NCBI RefSeq assembly: GCF_030063455.1
Contig: NZ_JASITB010000009.1
Span: 62,001-126,000, forward strand
DNA from: Cryobacterium sp. PH31-O1
GTDB lineage: Bacteria > Actinomycetota > Actinomycetes > Actinomycetales > Microbacteriaceae
Direction: 5' to 3'
Length of the DNA: 64,000 nt
The translations under genes and the position numbers were made by a program. Below are positions 26,990 through 35,230 of the stretch, in pieces. Under the pieces are notes generated by a model. The model was not told where the DNA came from and made no database searches. It saw only the letters and a program-made list of their open reading frames with translations. Numbering within the stretch: position 1 is the stretch's first letter; every line of letters starts with the position of its first letter.

Positions 26990-26999
26990 TGCAGTGTCG

Positions 27000-27021
27000 T
27001 CCTTCGTGTCGTCGTTGACCC
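27000..27021 (-). promoter_or_regulatory. 22-nt leader block shared with the GH144-like gene
   Basis: The block GTCAACGACGACACGAAGGA (plus flanking GG) ends 10 nt before the ATG and is identical to 28790-28811. It contains the ribosome site GAAGGA. A degenerate third copy precedes the MHS transporter (51871-51890). Confidence 0.6.
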
Positions 27022-27058
27022 CAGCCCCGCCTCCATCGGGGGCGCAGCGTACCCCTAC

Positions 27059-27072
27059 TGTAAGCGCATACA
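27059..27072. promoter_or_regulatory. LacI-type operator TGTAAGCGCATACA (binding-protein promoter)
   Basis: A 14-bp near-palindrome with the central CG typical of LacI-family operators. It is identical to 28870-28883 and lies 70 bp before the binding-protein start. The LacI gene at 29052-30149 is the obvious partner. Confidence 0.72.
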
Positions 27073-27133
27073 TGCCGCCGCCGCAACTATTTTCTTTCCC
27101 CCCAAGCGACACCGCCCGCCCCGCTCCCATTTC

Positions 27134-27201
27134 GGACGGGGCCCGGGCCCCGTCCCCGGGCCCAGTTTCTAGACTGGGCCCGGGGTCATAAGGTGGGCCC
27201 G
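27134..27201 (+). repeat. Palindromic element, copy B (right end divergent)
   Basis: The left 49 bases resemble copies C and D: GGACGGGGCC arm, its mirror GGCCCCGTCC, then CCGGGCCCAGT and ACTGGGCCCGG around TTCTAG. After 27183 the sequence departs from the other copies and ends with a lone GGGCCC. It lies between the hydrolase stop and the binding-protein promoter. Confidence 0.8.
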
Positions 27202-27228
27202 AAACGACGGACGCGACGGAGACCTCGC

Positions 27229-28782
27229 TCACCCCAGGCGCGACCCGAAGATCTGCGCGGCCACGAGCGGACGCACCGCGGTCTCGAACTGTCGGTCGAC
27301 GAAATAGTCCTTGAGACGGTCCGCGAGCAGGTTGTTCGCAATCGAGGCCATGATCATCGACTGGTCAAGCGACAGGTACCGGTCGGCAACGGTTCCGCTC
27401 TGGGTCGCGATCGCATCGTAAAATCCGCCTGGACCGTACGACGCGAAGTCCTTTTTGAGGTTCGCGAGGTTCGCCAGCACCGCCTTCTTGTCATAGGCGA
27501 GGGCGAGGAACGAAGCGTGCGGGGTAACCACGCCGTCACCGTAGGTCGGTGTCGGGTTGGTGGCTTCGCGGCATCCGTTGTAGCCGGCGTCAACATTGGT
27601 GCGCTCCCGGTCTGAGGGATAACCGTCGGTCGACATGCCGACGCCCTCGACACCGTACTCGGCGTACTCGCCGAACGGGTCGCTGGCCGGGGAGAAGCCC
27701 CAGTAGCCGTACTGGGCTTCGTCGAGGCCGTGCAGAACTTGGGCCCGCACGGAGGCTGGATGGTTCACACCCCAGGACTGCGGGCCCCATTGCGCTTCGG
27801 GCACGAACAGGTCGGGCATCAGCGCCTCGAACATGCTGCCACCCCAGGCAGGAACGAGCGACATGCCGCGGTACTGGTAAACACCCTCGTAGACCGGCAC
27901 GCCGAGGTATTCACGGGTGACGCCGGTGGGCTTCTGTTCCTGCCAGGCGTAGTCGCAGCCCTGGTCGGGCATCGTGCGCAGGGTGCCATAGTAGGCCTCC
28001 GGCGGAATCTCGCCCTTGCTGATGCCGAGGTAGGTCGCGATGCGGGCCTCGCTCACCGTCGTGTCGTAATGGTGGCAGGTGTAGTAAACATCCGGGCCGT
28101 CATCGCCATAGTTGCCGGGCACGTTGCAACCAGCTGGCGGTACCACCCAGAATCCGCCGCGGTTCAGACCAACGCCGGGCCGGGCGTCGAGGTCGTGAAA
28201 GAAGCCGAAGTCCATGCTGTCGTACAGCTTGTCGGCCGTTCTCTCGAGTCGGGGTTCGGCCTCAGCCACGATGCGAAAAGCGGCGGCGAGCCAGCCGTTG
28301 TCGACCGTGCTCAGGAACGGATCAACCGGGTCGCCACTGTCAGGCCAGGTCACGAGCTTGTGCCCGTCGAGCGGCGAGTACCAGTTGTAGTACATGCCAC
28401 TGGGTTCGTGTCGCTCGAGAGTCGAGAGGGTTTTCAGGGTGGTCTTCAGGCGCTTGTAGGCCTCCTTCTTGCTGATGATTCCCAGGTCGCGCGCCGAAAC
28501 CGTCGACCAGAGGTAGCCGCCGATGTTGGTGGGACTCGTGTTCTCGCTCGCCACCGACAGGTCACCGGAGAGCTTGTCGGCTGGCAGGCCGGTGGCTGGG
28601 TCGGTCATCGCGGCGAGCGACTTCCAGGTGTCGACGGCGTACCCGCGCAGCACCTTGTCGTTGCCCTGCGGACCGTGCCCTGGGGCGGCAAGGGCGCTCG
28701 GCGCGACGAGCAGGGTGCCGGTCACCAGCGCGCCCGTCATCAGTGCGCCCGTCAGCGCCAGTATTCTCGGTGTTCGTTTCAC
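27229..28782 (-). CDS. Secreted GH144/glycoamylase-type glucan hydrolase, putative endo-beta-1,2-glucanase
   Basis: A 517-residue protein. GTG 28782 has AAGGA 7 nt upstream. The Sec signal runs to about residue 30 (VAPSALAAPG, cleavage after ALA). The mature part looks like an (alpha/alpha)6 barrel of the glycoamylase type (PF10091). It shows TNIGGYLWSTVSARDLG, STVDNGWLAAAFRI, YRGMSLVPAWGGSMFEALMP and a C-terminal SLDQSMIMASIANNLL. Those match the GNIGLYL, DNGNL, WGGGMFEYLMP and DQG.M pattern of that family. Characterised members of GH144 cut beta-1,2-glucan. Context (LacI, importer, GH1) agrees with a glucan enzyme. The exact linkage is inferred. Confidence 0.75.
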   Translation of the reverse strand: MKRTPRILALTGALMTGALVTGTLLVAPSALAAPGHGPQGNDKVLRGYAVDTWKSLAAMTDPATGLPADKLSGDLSVASENTSPTNIGGYLWSTVSARDLGIISKKEAYKRLKTTLKTLSTLERHEPSGMYYNWYSPLDGHKLVTWPDSGDPVDPFLSTVDNGWLAAAFRIVAEAEPRLERTADKLYDSMDFGFFHDLDARPGVGLNRGGFWVVPPAGCNVPGNYGDDGPDVYYTCHHYDTTVSEARIATYLGISKGEIPPEAYYGTLRTMPDQGCDYAWQEQKPTGVTREYLGVPVYEGVYQYRGMSLVPAWGGSMFEALMPDLFVPEAQWGPQSWGVNHPASVRAQVLHGLDEAQYGYWGFSPASDPFGEYAEYGVEGVGMSTDGYPSDRERTNVDAGYNGCREATNPTPTYGDGVVTPHASFLALAYDKKAVLANLANLKKDFASYGPGGFYDAIATQSGTVADRYLSLDQSMIMASIANNLLADRLKDYFVDRQFETAVRPLVAAQIFGSRLG

Positions 28783-28789
28783 AGCAATA

Positions 28790-28811
28790 TCCTTCGTGTC
28801 GTCGTTGACCC
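28790..28811 (-). promoter_or_regulatory. 22-nt leader block, copy upstream of the GH144-like gene
   Basis: Identical over 22 nt to 27000-27021 and ending 7 nt before the GTG start. It includes the ribosome site. Neighbouring bases on both sides differ between the two genes, so the identity is local. Confidence 0.6.
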
Positions 28812-28869
28812 TCGGTAGCTTCGCTTCGGCGCGGGCAATGGATACCTGCATGGCGCCTCGAGGATCGAG

Positions 28870-28883
28870 TGTAAGCGCATACA
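28870..28883. promoter_or_regulatory. LacI-type operator TGTAAGCGCATACA (hydrolase promoter)
   Basis: Same 14-bp sequence as at 27059-27072, here 88 bp before the hydrolase start. Two identical copies upstream of two genes of one pathway make coincidence unlikely. Confidence 0.72.
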
Positions 28884-29051
28884 ACGAGCGAGGCAAGCGT
28901 TTCAAGCGGATGCCGACGCCCGCGAGCCGCCTCCGGCCATTTGTGTCGGGCAGTCCGACGCACTCGCAGAAATACGCAAAAGTGCAATCCCGCGGTCTCG
29001 AAGCACTACTCACCGTCCGGGCGCAAGGGGCGCGCGCGGCGGCTCATCCGC

Positions 29052-30149
29052 TTAAGACGGGGGTCCCTCGGAGCTCTCGCGCAGCAGCACCTTGACCGGC
29101 AGACGCAGCGAGATCGGCGGTTGCTTGGGATCCTCCAACCGGCTCAGCATCGCCCGCATCGCCGCACGGCCGAGATCGACCATGGGCTGGCGAACGGTGG
29201 TAAGCCGCGGCGACGCGGTGCTGCCGGCCTCGATGCCGTCGAATCCGGTCACGATGACATCACTCGGCACACCGACACCGTGGGCGCGCAGCACGTCGAG
29301 CGCGCCGAGGGCCATTTGATCGTTGGCGCAGATCAGCGCGCGCGGCAGCATGCCGGTGTTCACGAGCTCCGTCGTCACCTCACGCCCGCGCTGGCGGGAG
29401 AATCCACCGCGCAAGACCGGGCTGGCATCGGGGTCGAGGCCCCGGTTTTCGAGCGCCCGTCGAAATCCGTCGAACCGCTCGGCGCCGTCGGGGGAATCCT
29501 CCGGGCCGGCCAGATAGGCGAAGTTGGTCACTCCCTTCACGTCGAGCAAGTGGGTCGTCAGCGCGTCCATGCCCGCAGCATTGCTCACACTCACGTGGTC
29601 GTAGTCGTCACCGCGGCGCGGTCCGGCGATCAGCACGATCGGAATGCGCCGCGACACGTGCTCCAGCACAGCGTCGGGCACACTCTGCGCGAGTACGGCC
29701 ATGCCGTCGACGCGACCGGCAATGTCGTTGACCATGTCAGCCGGAAAGGCACCTCGACCGACACCGACCATGAGCGCGAACCCCTGGCGCCAAGCCTCAA
29801 GTTCGCTGCCGCGGAGCACCTCATCGAAGTACAGGTTGGGCGGACGCACGAGGCCAGAGTCGGGCATGTCCCGCACCACCTCGACCAGTCCAGACCCGTG
29901 AAACTCGGCGTCGTCGAGCTCTTCCATGGCGTCGAGGTTCGGAAAGTACAGCCCGAGCACGCCCGTGCGCCTCGCTGCGAGTCCGCGCGCGTTCGCGCTC
30001 GGTACATAGCCGAGCTCCCAGACCGAAGCGAGCACCTTTTCGCGAGTGGATGCGCGTACATCCGCCGGACGACGAAGCACCCGGGAGACGGTCGCAATAG
30101 ACACCCCGGCGTGGGCAGCCACGTCGTACACGGTCGATGCTTTGGCCAC
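29052..30149 (-). CDS. LacI-family transcriptional regulator of the glucan locus
   Basis: A 365-residue LacI/GalR protein starting at GTG 30149 with GGAGG 6 nt upstream. The N-terminal helix-turn-helix is VYDVAAHAGVSIATVSRVL (residues 6-25), followed by the hinge helix region NARGLAARRTG. The sugar-binding core has ALICANDQMALGALDVL and DVIVTGFDGIEAGS, both typical. It heads the minus-strand glucan locus. Identical operators before the hydrolase and binding-protein genes are its likely targets. The inducer is expected to be an imported oligosaccharide. Confidence 0.88.
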   Translation of the reverse strand: MAKASTVYDVAAHAGVSIATVSRVLRRPADVRASTREKVLASVWELGYVPSANARGLAARRTGVLGLYFPNLDAMEELDDAEFHGSGLVEVVRDMPDSGLVRPPNLYFDEVLRGSELEAWRQGFALMVGVGRGAFPADMVNDIAGRVDGMAVLAQSVPDAVLEHVSRRIPIVLIAGPRRGDDYDHVSVSNAAGMDALTTHLLDVKGVTNFAYLAGPEDSPDGAERFDGFRRALENRGLDPDASPVLRGGFSRQRGREVTTELVNTGMLPRALICANDQMALGALDVLRAHGVGVPSDVIVTGFDGIEAGSTASPRLTTVRQPMVDLGRAAMRAMLSRLEDPKQPPISLRLPVKVLLRESSEGPPS

Positions 30150-30209
30150 GGTGCCCCTCCGGTGATCGCTCGCGCGCTGTGTTCCACATTCTAACGCCCG
30201 CACTATTTC

Positions 30210-30280
30210 GGACGGGGCCCGGGCCCCGTCCGTGGGCCCATGATAGAACCTGGGCCCGGGCTCGGGCCCAGGCCCCGTCC
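30210..30280 (+). repeat. Palindromic element, copy C (71 bp)
   Basis: Starts GGACGGGGCC and ends GGCCCCGTCC, with GGGCCCA and TGGGCCC around TGATAGAACC. It lies between the divergent LacI and membrane-protein genes, so it sits in or near both promoters. Confidence 0.82.
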
Positions 30281-30376
30281 AGATCCAGCGGGGACAGCGG
30301 GGACGCTCCGATCGTCGTGAGCGCTCGCCCGGGCAGCAGCAGGGTTTTCCCATGGTGCCGGCACCAGAATTCCGCC

Positions 30377-30967
30377 ATGACCCCCGCAAACGGCACGCTG
30401 CGCCTGGTGCGCCCCGACGATGGCGAGCACCCAGAGACCACCCAACAGACTCGGCCGGGCACCAAGCGCTCCCTGGTCCAGCGCCGCCGCACGATCCTGA
30501 TTGTGCTGGCCATCGCCTGGCTCGTGATGGCCGCCCTGGCTGTCGTGCTGCTCCTCACCGGCACGAAGCCGAGTACTCCGCTCGGAGAGACGGCCGCCGT
30601 TCCCGGCGGGCTCGCCCGCATCAGCGCGGTCATACCGCTCGAATCCGACGGTTGGGTGCCGCCTCGCTCGGCCGACCGCCTCGCCGGCCCCGCCCAGCCG
30701 GGTGCCCACCGCGTGCGCATCCTGCTCGAGCTCACCACAACGGATGCCGTCGGCCTCACTTTCGACGCCGCCGACTACTCATTGTCGGGCCTCGGCTCCC
30801 GTGCCACAGCGCTCTGGGTCGACCCGGGACGGCAAGTTGCGCCGGCCGGGGCATCCGTTCTGGCGACGCTGATTTTCGAAATCCCGAATCAGGCGATCGC
30901 ACTGGTTCTCGACGGCCCGCAGGGGGCGCGGTTGTCACTCGGCACCGCCCACCACACCGCGCCCTGA
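30377..30967 (+). CDS. Single-pass membrane protein of unknown function (DUF4352-like fold possible)
   Basis: A 196-residue protein from ATG 30377. The basic cytoplasmic N-terminus (KRSLVQRRR) precedes one membrane helix (ILIVLAIAWLVMAALAVVLLL, residues ~39-60), giving an extracellular C-terminal domain of about 130 residues. That domain looks beta-rich (HRVRILLELTTTD, FDAADYSLSG, PAGASVLATLIFEIP), similar in pattern to immunoglobulin-like DUF4352 proteins. Low-GC-independent and non-repetitive, it looks like a real gene. Function not recognised. It lies upstream of the SARP regulator. Confidence 0.65.
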   Translation: MTPANGTLRLVRPDDGEHPETTQQTRPGTKRSLVQRRRTILIVLAIAWLVMAALAVVLLLTGTKPSTPLGETAAVPGGLARISAVIPLESDGWVPPRSADRLAGPAQPGAHRVRILLELTTTDAVGLTFDAADYSLSGLGSRATALWVDPGRQVAPAGASVLATLIFEIPNQAIALVLDGPQGARLSLGTAHHTAP

Positions 30968-31067
30968 CTCGTCCCCCGAAATTGGGGGTAATTGGCTACT
31001 CCACACGCGGCTACCCCGGCTCGGAACAACCGGGCACCATGGTCGCATTCCAACAGTGGAGGTCGTC

Positions 31068-32057
31068 ATGACAACCGGATTCGACACTCAAGAACAGCCA
31101 ACGATCACGACCATGGCTCACCTGACCGTGCACGTTTTCGGTAACCTGACCATTCGACGCGGGCCGGTCATGCTGCACGGCCATCAGCTGGGTGGCCCCA
31201 AACCCCGCCAGATCTTTGAGATCCTGCTCGTGAACCTCGGGCTACCCGTTTCCAAGGACCGCCTGATCGAATTGCTCTGGGGTGCAAGCGCGCCGGTCGA
31301 AGCATTGCCCACCCTCGAAAGCTACGTGAGCGTGCTGCGCCGCCACCTGCAGCCCGGCGAAGGAAAATTCGGCCCGCTCCAGACCAGGACCGGCGGCTAC
31401 GTTCTCGACCGCAACCTGGTCGATACCGACCTCGACCAGTTCGACGTTTTGCTACAACGAGCCCAGAAGACCATTCCTGGCCTCGCCTACCCTTTGCTGC
31501 TGCGCGCCCTCGACCTCGCGACAGCACCGCTGCTCGGCGACGAACTCGTGCCCGCCTGGGCAGCAGAAGCCCGCGATCTGCACGCCGCCCGCCTCACCAG
31601 CGCCCGCATCCTCGCGTCGGAGACCGCCGCGGCGTTGCACCGTATCGATGATGCCCTCGAGTTCGCGAATCTGGCGCTGGCCGACGAACCGCTGAATGAA
31701 CGAGCCTGGACGGCCCTTATTCTCGGACTCGAGACGAGCGGGCGTCACGCCGAAGGCCTGCAGGCCTACGACCGGTGTCGCCACGCGATGCAAAACGAGT
31801 TGGGCTGCTCTCCCGGCTCGATTCTGCGGGCCGCCCAGCTTCGCCTGCTGCACGCGACGGCCGACGGGGACGGCGACCTGGCCGACGTGCTCTCCGCCTT
31901 GCTCATGCTGCACGATCAACTCCGAGTTTCGCCGGCGAGCGGGCCAGCTTCCCGCCCCGCCACTACTTCTATGCGACCAGAGCTGGTCGCGGATTCCCTC
32001 AGGGAGGCTACTGATGTTGTTACGTCATTTTTGCGACGCGTCGTCGCTCGCGCCTGA
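31068..32057 (+). CDS. SARP-type regulator (OmpR-like winged helix plus BTAD)
   Basis: A 329-residue protein; ATG 31068 follows GGAGG by 6 nt. The N-terminal winged helix covers about residues 20-105 (HLTVHVFGNLTIRRG, GGPKPRQIFEILLVN, LESYVSVLRRHLQPG). The bacterial transcriptional activation domain spans about 110-260 with TPR-like helices (EFANLALADEPLNERAW). No ATPase or NACHT part follows. The N-terminal placement of the DNA-binding domain is typical of SARPs. It lies upstream of a response regulator and kinase and may act in the same circuit; the targets are not visible. Confidence 0.82.
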   Translation: MTTGFDTQEQPTITTMAHLTVHVFGNLTIRRGPVMLHGHQLGGPKPRQIFEILLVNLGLPVSKDRLIELLWGASAPVEALPTLESYVSVLRRHLQPGEGKFGPLQTRTGGYVLDRNLVDTDLDQFDVLLQRAQKTIPGLAYPLLLRALDLATAPLLGDELVPAWAAEARDLHAARLTSARILASETAAALHRIDDALEFANLALADEPLNERAWTALILGLETSGRHAEGLQAYDRCRHAMQNELGCSPGSILRAAQLRLLHATADGDGDLADVLSALLMLHDQLRVSPASGPASRPATTSMRPELVADSLREATDVVTSFLRRVVARA

Positions 32058-32216
32058 GCTGGCAACTCGCCCGCCCGCGCCTATACCACATGGGGGAAAA
32101 AAGAGACAGTACTCGACAGATCCTCATGTTGTACTGATACTGGTCTCTGCAGCTCGAACAGGGCCGTGCTGTCCGTCAACTTCGAGGCTTGGGAACGGGC
32201 AGAGAGGTAGCCGCAA

Positions 32217-32942
32217 ATGACCACCCAGATGTTCCCTAGCGAACCCGGTGTGCACGGAACAACAGCGACCGCGTCATTGCCCGGGTCAACGACCGAGCAG
32301 ATTCGTATTCTCATCGTCGACGATCACACCACCTTTGCCGAACTCCTCACCGGTTCCCTCAATCGTGAACCCGACCTGTGCAGCGTTGGCTCTGCCAACA
32401 GTGTGGCCAGCGGCATCGCCGCCTGTTTGGATCTGGTCCCCGACGTCGTCGTCATGGACTACCACCTGCCCGACGGCAGCGGCCTCGTCGCGGCCACCGC
32501 GATTCTCGCTCGAGCGCCACACACCCGCATTGTTATTCTCACCGGCGACCCGGCCCTGGAAGCCCTGGAGCAGGCCGCTGCCATCGGCGTCTGCGCGTTC
32601 CTGCCCAAGGACGGCTCCCTCGCAACGGTGCTCGATACGCTGCGGCACGCACGCATTGGTGGTTTCATCGTGCATCCGTCGCTGGTGAGCCTGCTGAGCG
32701 CACGGCGTCGGCAGCGCAGCGAAGAAATTCCGTTTCCCGACCTCACCAAGCGTGAGCTCGCCGTTCTCCGGCTCATGGGCGAGGGCTCCGACGTGCGAGC
32801 CAATGCCAAGGTTCTCGGTATTTCCGAGAACACCTGTCGCGGCTACGTCAAGGCGATCCTCGGCAAGCTCGGCGCCCACTCTCAACTCGAAGCCGTGGTG
32901 ATTGCGACCCGACTCGGTTTGGTGCCGGCCCAGCATGTCTAA
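32217..32942 (+). CDS. NarL/FixJ-type response regulator
   Basis: A 241-residue regulator. A 28-residue N-terminal extension precedes the receiver. The receiver has the acidic pair in IVDDHTT, the phospho-acceptor Asp in VVMDYHLPDGSG and the conserved Lys in FLPKDGS. The C-terminal LuxR-type helix-turn-helix reads LTKRELAVLRLMGEG ... SENTCRGYVKAILGKL. Its last codons overlap the kinase gene by 8 bp, so they form a two-component pair. Confidence 0.9.
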   Translation: MTTQMFPSEPGVHGTTATASLPGSTTEQIRILIVDDHTTFAELLTGSLNREPDLCSVGSANSVASGIAACLDLVPDVVVMDYHLPDGSGLVAATAILARAPHTRIVILTGDPALEALEQAAAIGVCAFLPKDGSLATVLDTLRHARIGGFIVHPSLVSLLSARRRQRSEEIPFPDLTKRELAVLRLMGEGSDVRANAKVLGISENTCRGYVKAILGKLGAHSQLEAVVIATRLGLVPAQHV

Positions 32943-34281
32943 ACCCGCGGCGAAGCCCAGCAGCCTCGACCGAGCCCGATCCACCGAGCGGTCCGAGGTT
33001 CGCGCCGCGGTCGGCCGTTTTCTGGCCGTGGGTATAGTCGCGATGGTCTTCGTAGCGGTACCGGCCGCCCTCTGGGTGCGCGAACTCTCCGAGCGTAACG
33101 CCATGGACAACGCTATTCAGCACGCCCAACGCCTTGCCGACTACTCCGTCGGGCCTCTCCTCTCCGAGGCCCTCCTCGCGGGTGACCCAGGCTCGACCCT
33201 GCGGCTGGACGAACGATTAGCCCCCCGCATCTCAGACGGATCCATAGTGCGCGTCAAGGTGTGGGATCCCTCCGGCCGCATTGTGTACTCCGACCTCCCG
33301 GAGCTGGTCGGCCAGGTCTTCACGCTTCCGTCCTGGGCGCCCGAGCTGCTCGCGGGCGGTAAGGGGCGAGCATCCCTGGGGGTGCAGAACGATCCCGGCG
33401 ACGAGAACGAGACCGAGTCCGGCGAGCTGGTCGAGGTCTACGTGCGCGCTTCATCGTCGAGCGGCGACTCACTCATCTTCGAGGCCTACTTCAACGACGA
33501 CGCGGTTCGAGACGAACAGAACGCTCTCGTAGTCGGCCTCATCCCCGCGTTCCTGCTGTCCCTCGGTGCCTTGCAACTGGCCCAGCTGTTTCCGGCGGTA
33601 CAACTGGCGCGGCGCATTCAGGGCCACCAATCGACCAAGCGCCAACTACTTCAGCATGCCGTCGACGCGTCCGACCTGGAGCGGCAGCGCATCGCCCGCG
33701 ACCTGCACGACGATGTCATCCAGGATCTTGCCGGGCTGTCCTACGCCCTTGAGGCCGAAGAACGGCATTCGGCGCCGGAGAACCGGGCGCTGTTCGGCCA
33801 GGCCAAGGCGATCCTGCAAAAAAACGTGCAAACCCTGCGCGCCATGACCACCGAGCTGTACCCTCCCGACCTCGATGAACTCGGTCTGCCCGCCGCTTTG
33901 ACTCGGCTGACCGCACCGCTGATCGAGCAGGGCATCGACGTCAAACTTCATATTCCAGCCGACTGCGACCTCGACCGTGATCGTGCCGCCATGTTCTACC
34001 GGGTGGCCCGCGAGGTGCTCGTCAACACCATGAAGCATGCCAAGGCTGGCGTCCTCGAACTCACACTGATGCAGGATGACGACCGCACGATCCTGCTGAT
34101 TCACGACAACGGCTGCGGGTTTGATTTGTCTGCGGATGCCCCCGACCACCATCTGGGGCTGCGCATTATGCGCGACACCATTCAGGTCGCCGGAGGATCC
34201 CTCGAGGTGCGCTCCTGGATGGGCGGCGGCACCTCGGTCATGGCCACTCTCGATCGGGTTGCCCCCGTTCGAATACGCTAG
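32935..34281 (+). CDS. Sensor histidine kinase (HisKA_3/NarX-type)
   Basis: A 448-residue membrane kinase. One helix lies near residues 28-48 and a second near 204-225. Between them is an extracellular region of about 155 residues (with VWDPSGRIVYSDLPELVG, a PAS/CHASE-like strand set). The dimerisation box has the phospho-His in RQRIARDLHDDVIQDL. The ATPase domain has N-box REVLVNTMKHAKA, G1 HDNGCGFD and G2 GGGTSVMA. It is coupled to the response regulator. Its 3' end overlaps the convergent lipoprotein gene by 44 bp. Extracellular signal unknown; the neighbours suggest oxidative or metal stress. Confidence 0.88.
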   Translation: MSKPAAKPSSLDRARSTERSEVRAAVGRFLAVGIVAMVFVAVPAALWVRELSERNAMDNAIQHAQRLADYSVGPLLSEALLAGDPGSTLRLDERLAPRISDGSIVRVKVWDPSGRIVYSDLPELVGQVFTLPSWAPELLAGGKGRASLGVQNDPGDENETESGELVEVYVRASSSSGDSLIFEAYFNDDAVRDEQNALVVGLIPAFLLSLGALQLAQLFPAVQLARRIQGHQSTKRQLLQHAVDASDLERQRIARDLHDDVIQDLAGLSYALEAEERHSAPENRALFGQAKAILQKNVQTLRAMTTELYPPDLDELGLPAALTRLTAPLIEQGIDVKLHIPADCDLDRDRAAMFYRVAREVLVNTMKHAKAGVLELTLMQDDDRTILLIHDNGCGFDLSADAPDHHLGLRIMRDTIQVAGGSLEVRSWMGGGTSVMATLDRVAPVRIR

Positions 34282-35230
34282 CCAGACGCCGGCGCCGTCG
34301 TTGGAACGGGCTCCACCCGGCGAGCGCCACTGTCACGCTCACCACTGCCGCGAGGCCCATGCCGTAGCCGAGCCAGGGGGCAAACGGTGACGGGTCAGCG
34401 CCAGAGACAGGCCCCGTTGAATCGCTCACCGCCTCGTGCGAGGCCCCGCCTGCCAGCACCACCGGTTTCGGGATCGGTTCGGCGGCAACGTCAACGCCCG
34501 CCTGGCCGGGGGTCCCTGCGGTCACCGACACTCGCATGGGCGTGGTGCCGGCCGGGCGCGCGATCGCGCTGCGCACCGAGTCGACCACCTCGTCGCCCAA
34601 CAACGTTCCCAGATAGGTCACGCCCAGGGTGTCGGCACCCAGCGTGGCGTCGTAATTGCCCAGCGCATCAGAGAGGATGCCTTCCCGCGCAATCGCATCG
34701 GCCAACGTTGGCGGATCGGCGGCAGCCACCGCGAAGACGAGGTCGTGCACGAGCACGGTCAGCACAAAATACTGCGCGGGCGAGTTCGACCCCGTTTTCT
34801 CCTCGATGAGGGCGCGCGCCTCCACCTCCGAAACCCCCGTCGGCAGCAGCAGAGTCAGCTGCGGTACAGCTTGTTCGAGCACACCGGCCGGAAGCACATC
34901 GGGAGAGATGTCCTCCAGGGTGACCCCGGCGGCGTGAGCACGCTCCTCCAGATCGAAGCGCATGACCGACGCAGCGGCATCCGCTGCTGTCGTGACGGCG
35001 AGCACGACCCGGCGCTGCACTAAGGGTCCGTCGTAGCTCACGGTCGGTCGACCGTTGCCAATATCGCTGGTTCCTGCGTCGGATACGAGGGCAATGGCGC
35101 TCGTGGGAGTTGCCGAAGCGGGGGCCAACGCCCCCGCGGTGCAGCCGCTCAGAAGAGCACAACCCAGCAGTCCAGAACTGAGCAGGGCGAACAGCACTAC
35201 CGCCGGGGTCGGGCGATCGGCGTGGTACAT
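34238..35230 (-). CDS. Secreted membrane-anchored lipoprotein of unknown function, third gene of the peroxidase/multicopper oxidase operon
   Basis: A 330-residue protein. The signal ends GCALLSGC, a lipobox, so Cys at about residue 30 may be acylated. A ~200-residue globular region is followed by a linker and a C-terminal transmembrane helix (LGYGMGLAAVVSVTVALAGW) and a basic tail (RRRRRL). That lipoprotein-plus-C-terminal-helix layout is unusual. The start overlaps the multicopper-oxidase stop (TGATG). No family recognised. By position it may anchor or support the exported oxidases. The 3' end overlaps the kinase gene on the opposite strand. Confidence 0.75.
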   Translation of the reverse strand: MYHADRPTPAVVLFALLSSGLLGCALLSGCTAGALAPASATPTSAIALVSDAGTSDIGNGRPTVSYDGPLVQRRVVLAVTTAADAAASVMRFDLEERAHAAGVTLEDISPDVLPAGVLEQAVPQLTLLLPTGVSEVEARALIEEKTGSNSPAQYFVLTVLVHDLVFAVAAADPPTLADAIAREGILSDALGNYDATLGADTLGVTYLGTLLGDEVVDSVRSAIARPAGTTPMRVSVTAGTPGQAGVDVAAEPIPKPVVLAGGASHEAVSDSTGPVSGADPSPFAPWLGYGMGLAAVVSVTVALAGWSPFQRRRRRLASVFERGQPDREWP

